Source: Candidatus Latescibacterota bacterium
Lineage (GTDB): Bacteria > Latescibacterota > UBA2968 > UBA8231
Assembly: GCA_022826515.1 (NCBI GenBank)
Contig: JAJDUT010000041.1
Span: forward strand, 1-64,000
Reading direction: 5' to 3'
Length of the DNA stretch: 64,000 bases
Both the position numbers and the translations under genes were made by a program. Below are positions 27,238 to 35,928 of the stretch, in pieces. The notes beneath the pieces are model-generated. The model ran no database searches and had not been told where the DNA came from. It saw nothing but the letters and a program-made list of their open reading frames with translations. Position 1 is the stretch's first letter, and every line of letters starts with the position of its first letter.

Positions 27238-27973
27238 GCCGCAAATGCGCCTCAATCGCTTCTTGGCTCGCTGCGGCGTGGCCTCGCGCCGCCACAGCGA
27301 TGCGCTGATACAAAGTGGTGCCGTGTGCGTCAACGGCGAGATCGTCGCCGAGCCGGGCCGAGTAGTTGCAGTGAGTACCGACCGAGTCGAGTGCCGCGGT
27401 CGGGTCCTCACCCTGCCCGACCAGTATGAATACGTGCTTTTGCACAAGCCGGCCGGATATCTAGTCACCCGCACCGACCCACGCGACCGGCCCACGGTCT
27501 TCGACCTTTTGCCCAACCTCCACCCAGGCACCGTGCCCGTAGGCCGTCTCGACCTCGACACCACCGGGCTTTTGCTGCTGACCGACGACGGCGGCCTCGG
27601 CCATCGGCTGCTGCACCCGCGCTTTGTCGTCGCCAAGCGCTACGAGGCCATCGTCAGCGGCGACCCGCACGAAGACCAACTCGACCGGCTGCGCAAAGGC
27701 ATCGCGCTCGGCGACGGGCCCACAGCACCGGCTCAGGTGCAAGTCGAGGAGCGCTGGAGCAGCGGTTGGCACAAGCGGGCGCGGCTGAGCTTGTGCATTC
27801 ACGAGGGGCGCAAGCGCCAAGTGCGCCGCATGCTCCGCGCCGTCGGCTATCCGGTGCGGCAATTGACGCGGGTCGAATTTGCCGGGCTGACTCTCGGCCC
27901 GCTCGCCGCCGGCCAGCACCGTCGGCTCAGCCCCGAGGAGGTCCGCCAGCTCAAAGCCGAGGTCGGCTTGTGA
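27224..27973 (+). CDS. rluB: Pseudouridine synthase of the RluB/RsuA family
   Basis: A 249-residue protein. The N-terminal S4 RNA-binding domain ('MRLNRFLARCGVASRR') precedes the catalytic domain with 'GRLDLDTTGLLLLTDDG', where the second Asp in GRLD-x-D-T is at the active site position typical of the family, and 'EGRKRQVRRMLRAVGYPV'. It probably modifies 23S rRNA near 2605. The order scpA-scpB-rluB-cmk is common in bacteria. Its TGA overlaps the cmk GTG. Confidence 0.93.
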   Translation: MNAPEPQMRLNRFLARCGVASRRHSDALIQSGAVCVNGEIVAEPGRVVAVSTDRVECRGRVLTLPDQYEYVLLHKPAGYLVTRTDPRDRPTVFDLLPNLHPGTVPVGRLDLDTTGLLLLTDDGGLGHRLLHPRFVVAKRYEAIVSGDPHEDQLDRLRKGIALGDGPTAPAQVQVEERWSSGWHKRARLSLCIHEGRKRQVRRMLRAVGYPVRQLTRVEFAGLTLGPLAAGQHRRLSPEEVRQLKAEVGL

Positions 27974-28641
27974 AACAGCGCGGGCTAGTCATCGCCATCG
28001 ACGGCACTGTCGGCACCGGTAAGACCACTACGGCCCGGCGGGTGGCCGAGCGGCTGGGCTATCGCCACCTCGACACCGGAGCCATGTACCGAGCCGTGAC
28101 CTTAGCGGCGACCCATCGTGGGGTGGCACCCGAGGACGAGGACGCGCTAGAGGCCCTATTGGCGACTGCGACCATAGATTTGGACTCTGGCCGGGGGCGC
28201 GTCCTGCTCGACGGACAGGACATCAGCGAGGCCATCCGCCAGCCCGACATCACCCGCCGAGTGGTCTCATACGCCAACGCGCCCTTGGTGCGCCACTCCC
28301 TAGTCGCCCAGCAACAGCAGTTGGGTCGAGAAGGCGGGGTGGTCGCCGAAGGGCGCGACATAGCCTCGGTGGTTTTTCCCGACGCCGAGCTAAAAATCGC
28401 CTTGGTCGCCGACCTCGATGAGCGCGCCCGGCGGCGGCATCGGGAATTGACTACTAAAGGAGTATGCATCACATTGGAACAGGTCCGTTCCGACATTCAA
28501 ACCCGGGATCGGCAAGACGCCGCGCGCGACTACGGAGGTACGAGCGCGGCAGACGAGATCGTCGCAATCGACACGACTCGCATGACTTTGGCAGACCAAG
28601 TCGATTGCGTCGTCGCATTGGCCCGCCAACGCGGAGCCTAA
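27970..28641 (+). CDS. cmk: Cytidylate kinase
   Basis: A 223-residue NMP kinase with P-loop 'GTVGTGKTTTARRVAERLG', 'HLDTGAMYRAVTL' for CMP binding, and 'EGRDIASVVFPDAELKI'. It phosphorylates CMP/dCMP. The GTG at 27970 is chosen because it overlaps the rluB stop (GTGA) and gives the normal N-terminus; the open frame extends further upstream only inside rluB. Confidence 0.95.
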   Translation: MKQRGLVIAIDGTVGTGKTTTARRVAERLGYRHLDTGAMYRAVTLAATHRGVAPEDEDALEALLATATIDLDSGRGRVLLDGQDISEAIRQPDITRRVVSYANAPLVRHSLVAQQQQLGREGGVVAEGRDIASVVFPDAELKIALVADLDERARRRHRELTTKGVCITLEQVRSDIQTRDRQDAARDYGGTSAADEIVAIDTTRMTLADQVDCVVALARQRGA

Positions 28642-28642
28642 C

Positions 28643-28695
28643 GCTGGTGCGGAAAGCCCGCGCCAGTATCACACTAAGCGAAGTGCGCGCTTCGC
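28643..28695 (+). promoter_or_regulatory. Two hairpins in the cmk-rpsA gap
   Basis: A 9-bp stem CTGGTGCGG/CCGCGCCAG (about 28643-28665, one G-T pair) is followed by GCGAAG/CTTCGC (28678-28683 with 28690-28695), then CCTTTTTGAGG upstream of rpsA. rpsA leaders are often structured for autoregulation by S1, but the second stem plus T-run could also attenuate transcription. Structure seen; function inferred. Confidence 0.4.
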
Positions 28696-28722
28696 CTTAA
28701 CCTTTTTGAGGATCTGTGCAAC

Positions 28723-30519
28723 ATGACCGAAGAAACCACAGTAACAGCAGAGCCGCAGGAAACTCCTGTGTACGGCAACGTCAGCGTCGAAGAGCTGGAA
28801 AAACCCGAGTACGATCAGGACCAATACGACGAACTTATGGCCCTCTACGAGGAGAGCATCTCCGGCATCAAAGAGGGCCAGATCGTCAAGGGCACAGTCG
28901 TCTCCATCGGCCCCAGTGAAGTGATAGTCGATATCGGCTTCAAGTCCGAAGGCGCGGTGTCGATCAAGGAGTTTTCCGACTCCGAGTCCATTGAGCAAGG
29001 CCAAGAAATCGAGGTCTTCTTAGAGGACGTCGAAGACCAAGAGGGCCAAGTTGTGCTCTCCAAGCAAAAGGCCGACTTCATGCGGGTCTGGGATTTGATC
29101 AAGGATGCCCACGACACCGGCAACACGGTCGAGGGCCGACTGATGCGGCGCATCAAGGGCGGCATCGTCGTCAATCTCTTTGGCGTCGAGGCCTTTCTGC
29201 CCGGCTCGCAGATCGACATCCGCCAAGTCAAAAACTTCGACCAGTTCATCGGCCACGAGTTTCCCTTCAAGATCATCAAGCTCAACAAGGCGCGGCGCAA
29301 CATCGTCGTCTCGCGCCGCGCCGTACTAGAAGAAGAGCGCGCGCGGATGCGCGAGGAGATCGTCAAGGTGTTGGAAGAAGGCCAGATCCGCGAGGGCGTC
29401 GTCAAAAACATCACCGACTTCGGCGCTTTCATTGACTTGGGCGGCGTCGATGGCCTGCTCCACATCACCGACATGTCGTGGGGGCGCGTCAACCACCCCT
29501 CGGAGTTGGTCTCCATCGGCGACCGCATCAAGGTCAAGGTGCTCAGCTACGACCGCAAACGCGAGCGCATCTCCTTGGGGCTGAAGCAGCTAACGGCTCA
29601 TCCGTGGGAAAACATCGAGAAGAAGTACCCGATTGAGAGCCAAGTGCGCGGCAAGGTGGTCTCCATCACCGACTACGGGGCCTTCGTCGAGCTAGAAGAG
29701 GGCATCGAGGGTCTAGTCCACATCTCCGAGATGTCTTGGACCCAGCACGTGCGCCATCCTTCCAAGCTGGTCAACATCGGCGACATCGTCGAGGTCAAGG
29801 TGCTCAAGATCGACAGCGAGAATCAGAAGATCTCTCTGGGCATGAAGCAAACCGAGGACGATCCGTGGGATACCCTCGACACCAAGTATCCCCCTGGCAC
29901 CAAAATCGAGGGCACGGTATGTAGCCTGACTAACTTCGGAGCTTTCGTCGAGTTGGAAGAAAACATCGACGGGCTGGTCCACATTTCGGATATGTCTTGG
30001 ACCAAGCGCATTCGCCAAGCCAGCGAGATGTTCAAAAAGGGCGACGTGATCCCCGTGGTCGTCACCGAAATCGACATCAAGCGCCGTCGCATTTCGCTCA
30101 GCCATAAGGATGCCTTTGAAAATCCCTGGCCTCGCTTTGCCGAGCAATACGCCGTAGGTGTCGAGATGCGGGGCGCGATCTCGCGGCTGCTCGAGCGCGG
30201 CGTGGTCGTCTCGCTCGTCGATGAAGTCGATGGCTTCGTGCCGCTGTCGCATTTGGCCATCGAGGGATTGCAAACCCCGCGTCAGAGCTTTGCCGAAGGG
30301 CAGGAGCTTCCGCTAGAGGTCATCGAGTTCGACAAGAACCAAAAAAAGATCGTCCTCAGCGTGCGCGAGTACTTCAAGGATAAGGATCAGGCCGAGTACG
30401 AAGCCTACTTAGCCGAGCATCCCGTCCAAGAGGTCGTCGCCGAGGAGACCGACGAGGACAAGGACGATGAGATGGAGAGCTGGGGCGACGTCCACGACGA
30501 AGAGCAAGACGAGTCGTAA
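28723..30519 (+). CDS. rpsA: 30S ribosomal protein S1
   Basis: A 598-residue protein with six S1 domains. The later four are clearly tandem ('GLVHISEMSWTQHVRHPSKL', 'GLVHISDMSWTKRIRQASEM'), and the first two are diverged, as usual for ribosome docking. An acidic C-terminal tail ('ETDEDKDDEMESWGDVHDEE') follows. It binds mRNA leaders and aids initiation. The cmk-rpsA order is widespread. Confidence 0.96.
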   Translation: MTEETTVTAEPQETPVYGNVSVEELEKPEYDQDQYDELMALYEESISGIKEGQIVKGTVVSIGPSEVIVDIGFKSEGAVSIKEFSDSESIEQGQEIEVFLEDVEDQEGQVVLSKQKADFMRVWDLIKDAHDTGNTVEGRLMRRIKGGIVVNLFGVEAFLPGSQIDIRQVKNFDQFIGHEFPFKIIKLNKARRNIVVSRRAVLEEERARMREEIVKVLEEGQIREGVVKNITDFGAFIDLGGVDGLLHITDMSWGRVNHPSELVSIGDRIKVKVLSYDRKRERISLGLKQLTAHPWENIEKKYPIESQVRGKVVSITDYGAFVELEEGIEGLVHISEMSWTQHVRHPSKLVNIGDIVEVKVLKIDSENQKISLGMKQTEDDPWDTLDTKYPPGTKIEGTVCSLTNFGAFVELEENIDGLVHISDMSWTKRIRQASEMFKKGDVIPVVVTEIDIKRRRISLSHKDAFENPWPRFAEQYAVGVEMRGAISRLLERGVVVSLVDEVDGFVPLSHLAIEGLQTPRQSFAEGQELPLEVIEFDKNQKKIVLSVREYFKDKDQAEYEAYLAEHPVQEVVAEETDEDKDDEMESWGDVHDEEQDES

Positions 30520-30539
30520 GCTCCGCAGCAACAACCAAG

Positions 30540-30579
30540 CGCGGTGGGACGAACAATCGTTCCACCGCGTTTTTATTTT
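30540..30579 (+). terminator. Rho-independent terminator after rpsA
   Basis: A 13-bp stem, CGCGGTGGGACGA (30540-30552) with TCGTTCCACCGCG (30557-30569, one G-T pair), and a 4-base loop, then TTTTTATTTT. It lies 20 bases after the rpsA stop and ends the block that began at 21.3 kb. Confidence 0.92.
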
Positions 30580-30607
30580 CCCACCCCTATTCCCTACCCC
30601 CCCAATC

Positions 30608-33253
30608 ATGTCACCGAGAGCCAAACGCACGCCGGGCGGCAAACTCACGCCGGCGATGGAGCAGTACCTGCACTTTAAGCGTCAGCACCCCGACGCGATT
30701 CTCTTCTTCCGCATGGGCGATTTCTACGAGATGTTTTTCGACGACGCCAAAGAGGCCGCCCACCTTTTGGGCCTTACCTTGACAGCGCGCAACCACGGCA
30801 AGGCTTCCGGCGATGTGCCCTTAGCGGGCGTGCCCCATCACGCCATGGAAGGCTATCTGGCCAAACTCATCCAGCTCGGGCGCAAGGTCGCCATCTGCGA
30901 GCAGGTCGAAGATCCCAAAAAGGCCAAGGGCGTGGTCAAGCGCGACGTAGTCGAAGTCGTCTCTCCGGGCACGGCACTTTCCGACGCCATGCTCGACCAA
31001 CAGCGCAACAACTTCCTCGTCGGCCTCTGGCCCCACTCCAACCACGTCGGCCTCGCCAGCGTCGATTTGTCAACCGGCGACTTCGCACTCGACGAGATTC
31101 CCATCCCCGATCTCGCCGACGAGTTGGAGAGCTTGGGACCGGCCGAGTTGCTCATCGCCGAAGGAGCCAACCAGCAGTGGGTCGCCACCCTGCAAAACGC
31201 CCTGCCGCGCGTGGCGCTCAGTCGCCTCGCGGACTGGCACTTCGCCGCGGATACCGCGTACGAAACCCTCACCAGCCAGCTCCGCGTCCAGACGCTGAAG
31301 GGCTTTGGCTGCGACGACATGGAAGCCGCGATCCGCGCCGGTGGGGCGACGGTGGCCTATTTGCGCGAAAACCAGCGCGGCGCAGTCGAGCACATCAACC
31401 GCCTCCAGCGCAAGTACCGCGAGCACTTTGCCCTCATCGACGCCACAGCCCAGCGCAACCTAGAACTGCTCGCCAATCGCCAAGACGGGGGCCGCGCCAA
31501 CACCTTACTCGAAATCCTCGACCGCACCCGCACCCCTATGGGTGCGCGTCTGTTGCGCCAATGGGTCGCCCAGCCGCTCAAGTCCCCACCCTTAATCAAC
31601 GCCCGCTTAGAAGCTGTTGACGAACTCCTAAACCAGCGCGAGATCCGCCGCACTCTCGGCCAATGCCTAGAGCAGGTCGGCGACCTAGAGCGGCTGATCG
31701 CGCGGATCTGTTGCCTGCGGGCCAACGCCCGCGATATGGTGGCCCTCGCCCGCTCGCTCGACCTCGCGCCCGCCATCGACACCGCGCTATCCCCGGCGCA
31801 GAGCGCGCTCTTGCAAGAGCTATGCTCCAAGGGGCTACCCGACGTCAGCGAATTAGTCGCCGAGATCCTCGGTGCCCTAGTTGACGCCCCCCCGGCAACC
31901 CTAACCGACGGCGGCCTAATCCGCGACGGCTATCACCCAGACGTCGATCAACTGCGGCAGATCGCTCGCGGCGGCAAAGACTACATCGCCCGCTTGCAGG
32001 CCACTGAGCGCGAGCGCACCGGCATTGCCTCGCTCAAGATCGGCTACAACCAAGTCTTTGGTTACTACATCGAAATCAGCAAGGCCAACCTCGACAAAGC
32101 CCCCGCCGAGTACCATCGCAAACAAACCTTAACCAACGCCGAGCGCTTCATCACGCCCGAGCTAAAGGAGTACGAAGAAAAGGTCCTAGGAGCCGAGGAC
32201 CGCCTCAAAGAGCTGGAGAACGAGCTGTTCTTAGCCCTGCGCGACCGCGCCGCCCGCTGGACGCCCCAAGTCCAGCAGATCGCCCGCGCCATCGCCCGCA
32301 TCGACGTGCTGTATTCCCTCGCCGAAGTCGCCGCGAGCGAGTCCTACACCCGGCCCCAAGTAGATGACGGCCAGCTAATCAACATCCGCGACGGCCGCCA
32401 CCCAGTCGTCGAGCGCCAACTCCGCACGGGCCGCTTCGTGCCCAACGACGTGCGCCTCGACGCCAACGGCGCGCAGATCATGCTCATCACCGGCCCGAAT
32501 ATGGCCGGCAAGAGCACCATTATCCGCCAAGTGGGTCTCATCGCGCTGATGGCGCAGATGGGCAGCTTCGTGCCCGCACGCCAAGCCACCATCGGCGTGG
32601 TCGATCGCATTTTCACCCGCGTGGGCGCGTCCGACAACCTCGCCGGTGGCGAGAGCACCTTCATGGTGGAGATGCACGAGGCCGCCAATATCCTCAACAA
32701 CGCCACCAGCCGCAGCCTGCTCCTCATCGACGAGCTTGGCCGCGGCACGAGCACCTTCGACGGCCTGAGCATTGCCTGGGCCATTGTCGAATACCTGCAC
32801 CAGCACCGCGAGATCCACCCGCGCACCCTTTTTGCCACGCACTACCACGAGATGACCGAACTCGAAAGCCACTTAGAGCGCGTCGTCAACTTCAACGTCC
32901 AAGTGCGCGAAGAAGGCGACCGCGTGGTGTTCCTCCACCGCCTAGCCCCGGGGTCTGCCGACCAAAGCTACGGCATCAACGTCGCGCAGATGGCCGGGAT
33001 GCCGGCCCAAGTAGTAGCCCGCGCCCAAGAAATCCTCGCCCGCCTCGAAAAAGACCAGATCGACACTAAGGACATCCATCACGTGCGCGAGACCCCTCCT
33101 CCGCCCTTCCAGCAGCAACTCCCCCTTTTCTCCACTGCGCCGGATGCGCCGTGGGTAGCGGAGTTGCGGGACATGGACCTCAGCCAGATTACGCCGCTTC
33201 AGGCGTTGCTCAAGCTGAATGAGTGGAAAGAGAACATTGAGAATGGGGAATGA
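30608..33253 (+). CDS. mutS: DNA mismatch repair protein MutS
   Basis: An 881-residue MutS1. It has the mismatch-binding Phe-x-Glu in 'FFRMGDFYEMFFDDA' near residue 37, connector and lever domains, Walker A 'GPNMAGKST' (about 629-637), 'LLIDELGRGTSTFDG' and the HTH/dimer tail. The ATG at 30608 is chosen as the usual N-terminus; the open frame extends upstream into rpsA without meaning. The end of mutS is the junction to the accessory segment. Confidence 0.96.
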   Translation: MSPRAKRTPGGKLTPAMEQYLHFKRQHPDAILFFRMGDFYEMFFDDAKEAAHLLGLTLTARNHGKASGDVPLAGVPHHAMEGYLAKLIQLGRKVAICEQVEDPKKAKGVVKRDVVEVVSPGTALSDAMLDQQRNNFLVGLWPHSNHVGLASVDLSTGDFALDEIPIPDLADELESLGPAELLIAEGANQQWVATLQNALPRVALSRLADWHFAADTAYETLTSQLRVQTLKGFGCDDMEAAIRAGGATVAYLRENQRGAVEHINRLQRKYREHFALIDATAQRNLELLANRQDGGRANTLLEILDRTRTPMGARLLRQWVAQPLKSPPLINARLEAVDELLNQREIRRTLGQCLEQVGDLERLIARICCLRANARDMVALARSLDLAPAIDTALSPAQSALLQELCSKGLPDVSELVAEILGALVDAPPATLTDGGLIRDGYHPDVDQLRQIARGGKDYIARLQATERERTGIASLKIGYNQVFGYYIEISKANLDKAPAEYHRKQTLTNAERFITPELKEYEEKVLGAEDRLKELENELFLALRDRAARWTPQVQQIARAIARIDVLYSLAEVAASESYTRPQVDDGQLINIRDGRHPVVERQLRTGRFVPNDVRLDANGAQIMLITGPNMAGKSTIIRQVGLIALMAQMGSFVPARQATIGVVDRIFTRVGASDNLAGGESTFMVEMHEAANILNNATSRSLLLIDELGRGTSTFDGLSIAWAIVEYLHQHREIHPRTLFATHYHEMTELESHLERVVNFNVQVREEGDRVVFLHRLAPGSADQSYGINVAQMAGMPAQVVARAQEILARLEKDQIDTKDIHHVRETPPPPFQQQLPLFSTAPDAPWVAELRDMDLSQITPLQALLKLNEWKENIENGE

Positions 33254-33304
33254 GGCTGAGTTTCTGTATAGTAAACCTTGGGAAGATCAACAGGAGCGCA
33301 TCCG

Positions 33305-33610
33305 ATGATACCTATTGTCGAGAAACGGAGCGGCGAGTTACAGCAACTCTGTATCCGTTACCGCGTTCTGCGGCTTGACTTATTCGGCTCGGCTGCTACC
33401 GGCAACAACCATGGCGAAAGCGACTTGGACTTTTTGGTTGAATTCCAAACGCTGCCTTCGGGAGAATACGCCAATGCCTACTTCGGACTGCTAGAAGCGC
33501 TAGAGTTGCTCTTTGGACACCCTGTGGATCTCGTCGTCGATTCGGCCATCAAGAATCCCTTCTTCCGGCAACGCGTTGACGAGACTAGGACGCTGCTCTA
33601 TGCAGCTTGA
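33305..33610 (+). CDS. mntA: MntA-type nucleotidyltransferase antitoxin, copy 2
   Basis: A 101-residue nucleotidyltransferase with intact GSx10DxD ('FGSAATGNNHGESDLDF'). It starts at the ATG giving 'MIPIVEKRSGE', as in the paralogues. Its stop lies 11 bases inside the downstream hepT, the normal coupling for MntA-HepT. This is the only copy in the window followed by a complete toxin. Confidence 0.92.
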   Translation: MIPIVEKRSGELQQLCIRYRVLRLDLFGSAATGNNHGESDLDFLVEFQTLPSGEYANAYFGLLEALELLFGHPVDLVVDSAIKNPFFRQRVDETRTLLYAA

Positions 33611-33950
33611 GGCGCAGAAATATCTGTATGACATCCAGCAAGCTGCGGGCTTACTGGATGAATTCGTTACTGGGAAAACTTTTGCCGATTACCAGCGCGA
33701 TGCCATGCTGCGAGCCGCCGTAGAGCGCAAATTCGAGATCATTGGCGAGGCCATGACGCAACTTGCTAAAGTCGACAAAGCAGTGGCTACCCAGATCAGC
33801 GAGTACCAACGCATCATTTCCTTCCGCAACGTCCTGATTCACGAATACGCTGACGTGGATGACAAATTGGTGTGGGATGTGGTCGAGACCAATCTCCCGA
33901 TCCTCGTCCGCGAGATTGATGCCTTATTGGAGGACGGAGAGGTCGGATGA
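33600..33950 (+). CDS. hepT: HepT-type HEPN RNase toxin
   Basis: A 116-residue helical HEPN protein (DUF86) with the catalytic R-x4-H in 'SFRNVLIHEYADV'. MntA/HepT modules cleave RNA or are silenced by polyAMPylation. Its stop overlaps the next gene's ATG (ATGA, 33947-33950), so toxin, antitoxin and the following nucleotidyltransferase are coupled. Confidence 0.92.
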   Translation: MQLEAQKYLYDIQQAAGLLDEFVTGKTFADYQRDAMLRAAVERKFEIIGEAMTQLAKVDKAVATQISEYQRIISFRNVLIHEYADVDDKLVWDVVETNLPILVREIDALLEDGEVG

Positions 33951-34273
33951 CTGAGCGTCTGGACTTGCCGCACCGCTACCGGGATCAGATCGAGGCCCTG
34001 CTGCGCGAGCACGTGCCCGGCGTGGAGGTGTGGGCTTACGGTAGCCGCGTCAATGGCAGAAGCCACAAGGGCAGTGACTTGGACTTGGTGCTCAGAGGAC
34101 CGGGCTTGAAGCAAATACCCAGTAGCCAACTGATGGATCTGACTGAGGCGTTGGAGGAGTCGAACGTCCCTATCCTTGTGCAGACACACGATTGGGCGAG
34201 GCTGCCGGAGCGCTTTCATCGGGAGATTGAGCGGGAGTATGTGGTGTTGGTGGGGGAGCAGGGAATGGTGTAG
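33947..34273 (+). CDS. Free-standing nucleotidyltransferase upstream of hsdS copy 2
   Basis: A 108-residue MNT-type protein with GSx10DxD ('YGSRVNGRSHKGSDLDL') and the tail 'FHREIEREYVVLVGEQG'. It is the same family as the domain fused to HsdS at 16843 ('RKRIEAEHVVLVEKEE'). It has no HI0074-type partner here; its neighbours are HepT upstream and a 93-residue ORF downstream. It may be an antitoxin recruited to an hsdS locus. Confidence 0.88.
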   Translation: MTERLDLPHRYRDQIEALLREHVPGVEVWAYGSRVNGRSHKGSDLDLVLRGPGLKQIPSSQLMDLTEALEESNVPILVQTHDWARLPERFHREIEREYVVLVGEQGMV

Positions 34274-34343
34274 GGAGTGAGTGGCATGAGATGTCGTTTA
34301 GTGAACAGTGCTAGTCAACCTAGCAACGCAAAAGGAGGTCAAT

Positions 34344-34625
34344 ATGTCCATTGAGAACTATCGGCCCGGAGAAATTTCGAGTCTGGGCAAGGCCATCTAT
34401 CAGAAAAAGATAAAGCATCTGGTAGAACCGCAGGAAAATGGGAAATTCATCGTCATTGACGTGGAAAGCGGCGATTACGAGATAAACGAAGAAGATGTTG
34501 TTGCCTCAAGCCGACTGCGAGAGCGCCGGCCCAACGCCGTTACCTATGGGGTACTCATCGGCTATCGCGCCGCTTACAGCCTTGGCGGCAAGATTGAGAC
34601 TACTTCGGCGGTAATGTGGTCATAG
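34344..34625 (+). CDS. Conserved-type small protein before hsdS (93 aa)
   Basis: A 93-residue ORF with a near-perfect Shine-Dalgarno (AAAGGAGG, about 34331-34338) before the ATG at 34344, which decides the start over an upstream TTG. The sequence 'LGKAIYQKKIKHLVEPQ', 'GKFIVIDVESGDYEINEED' and 'RRPNAVTYGVLIGYRAAY' resembles small proteins often seen beside toxin or retropepsin-like genes; I cannot name the family. No membrane segment or catalytic motif. It lies 16 bases before hsdS. Confidence 0.75.
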   Translation: MSIENYRPGEISSLGKAIYQKKIKHLVEPQENGKFIVIDVESGDYEINEEDVVASSRLRERRPNAVTYGVLIGYRAAYSLGGKIETTSAVMWS

Positions 34626-34641
34626 AGGAGCTAGACAGGAT

Positions 34642-35928
34642 ATGAGCGGTGAATGGCGCGAGGTGCCGTTCAGTGAAGCAGTGCTAGTCAACCCAGCAGT
34701 CCGTCTTAACCGTGGTACGGTTTACCCTTTCGTGGATATGGCCGCTGTGAACGCTGGTTCGAGAAGTGCCCACTCTAAGGAAGAACGAGAGTTTAAGGGC
34801 AATGGCTCCCGTTTTCAGACCGGCGACACGCTGATGGCCCGAATTACACCATGTTTGGAGAACGGCAAAATTGCCCGCTACGATGCACCAGAAGCGAAAT
34901 CAAAGGCACATGGATCGACGGAATTTATCGTAATACGAGGGAGACCGAATGTTTCAGATAGCGACTTCGCCCATTGCTTGACTCAATGGGAAGAAGTCCG
35001 CAATTATGCCATCAGCCAAATGACCGGTACTTCTGGACGTCAGCGAGTCCCGGTAGATTCTCTAGACCATTTGACAGTTCCTCTCCCGCCTCTCTCCGAA
35101 CAACGCGCCATCGCCCACATCCTCGGCACTCTCGACGACAAGATTGAACTCAACCGGCGCATGAATGAGACGCTGGAGGAGATGGCGCGGGCACTGTTCA
35201 AGTCGTGGTTCGTCGATTTCGATCCGGTTCGTGCCAAGATAGAAGGGCGGGATACTGGGCTGCCGCCGGATGTTGCCGATCTTTTCCCTGACCGGCTCGT
35301 GGATTCGGAATTGGGGGAGATACCGGAGGGGTGGGAGGTCGTTCCACTACCCGAAATGATTGAAGTCAACCCACCGCGATCTCTACAAAAGGGAGAGGTT
35401 GCCCCGTATCTTGACATGGCGAACATGCCGACGAGAGGACATGTCCCCGACACGGTGATTGATCGGCCCTTCGGCTCAGGGATGCGTTTCACCAACGGCG
35501 ATACCCTTGTCGCTCGCATTACTCCTTGCTTGGAAAACGGCAAGACGGCCTATGTGGATTTCTTGCCCCACGATAGGATAGGCTGGGGTTCGACCGAGTA
35601 TATTGTCATGCGGCCAAAACCTCCGCTCCCAAACGAGTTCGCCTATTGCCTCGCACGCAGCACCGACTTCCGCGAGTTTGCAATTCAGAACATGACAGGG
35701 ACGAGCGGCCGTCAGCGCGTACCCGCGCAAGCATTGTCTCAGTTTCTGTTGCCCTCGCCGCCCGAGCCGATTGCCGCGAGGTTCGGTAAAGTTGTTCAAC
35801 CGCTTTTTGTGCGGGCCGGCAAGGCGGTTTGCGAATCCCGCACCCTCGCCGCCCTGCGCGACGCCTTGCTTCCCAAGTTAGTGTCCGGCGCATTGCGGGT
35901 AACGCAATTAGAGACGGCATTACCATGA
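34642..35928 (+). CDS. hsdS: Type I restriction specificity subunit, copy 2
   Basis: A 428-residue HsdS without hsdM or hsdR alongside. TRD1 (about 16-150) and TRD2 (about 235-380) are themselves homologous: both contain a 'TGDTL/NGDTL..ARITPCLENGK' block, 'GSTE.IV.R' and 'MTGTSGRQRVP'. The central spacer ('ILGTLDDKIELNRRMNETL') and the second half are almost identical to hsdS copy 1, while TRD1 differs. It could assemble with the HsdM at 21066 to give a second specificity. Its stop overlaps the ATG of the SIR2/TPR gene. Confidence 0.92.
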   Translation: MSGEWREVPFSEAVLVNPAVRLNRGTVYPFVDMAAVNAGSRSAHSKEEREFKGNGSRFQTGDTLMARITPCLENGKIARYDAPEAKSKAHGSTEFIVIRGRPNVSDSDFAHCLTQWEEVRNYAISQMTGTSGRQRVPVDSLDHLTVPLPPLSEQRAIAHILGTLDDKIELNRRMNETLEEMARALFKSWFVDFDPVRAKIEGRDTGLPPDVADLFPDRLVDSELGEIPEGWEVVPLPEMIEVNPPRSLQKGEVAPYLDMANMPTRGHVPDTVIDRPFGSGMRFTNGDTLVARITPCLENGKTAYVDFLPHDRIGWGSTEYIVMRPKPPLPNEFAYCLARSTDFREFAIQNMTGTSGRQRVPAQALSQFLLPSPPEPIAARFGKVVQPLFVRAGKAVCESRTLAALRDALLPKLVSGALRVTQLETALP

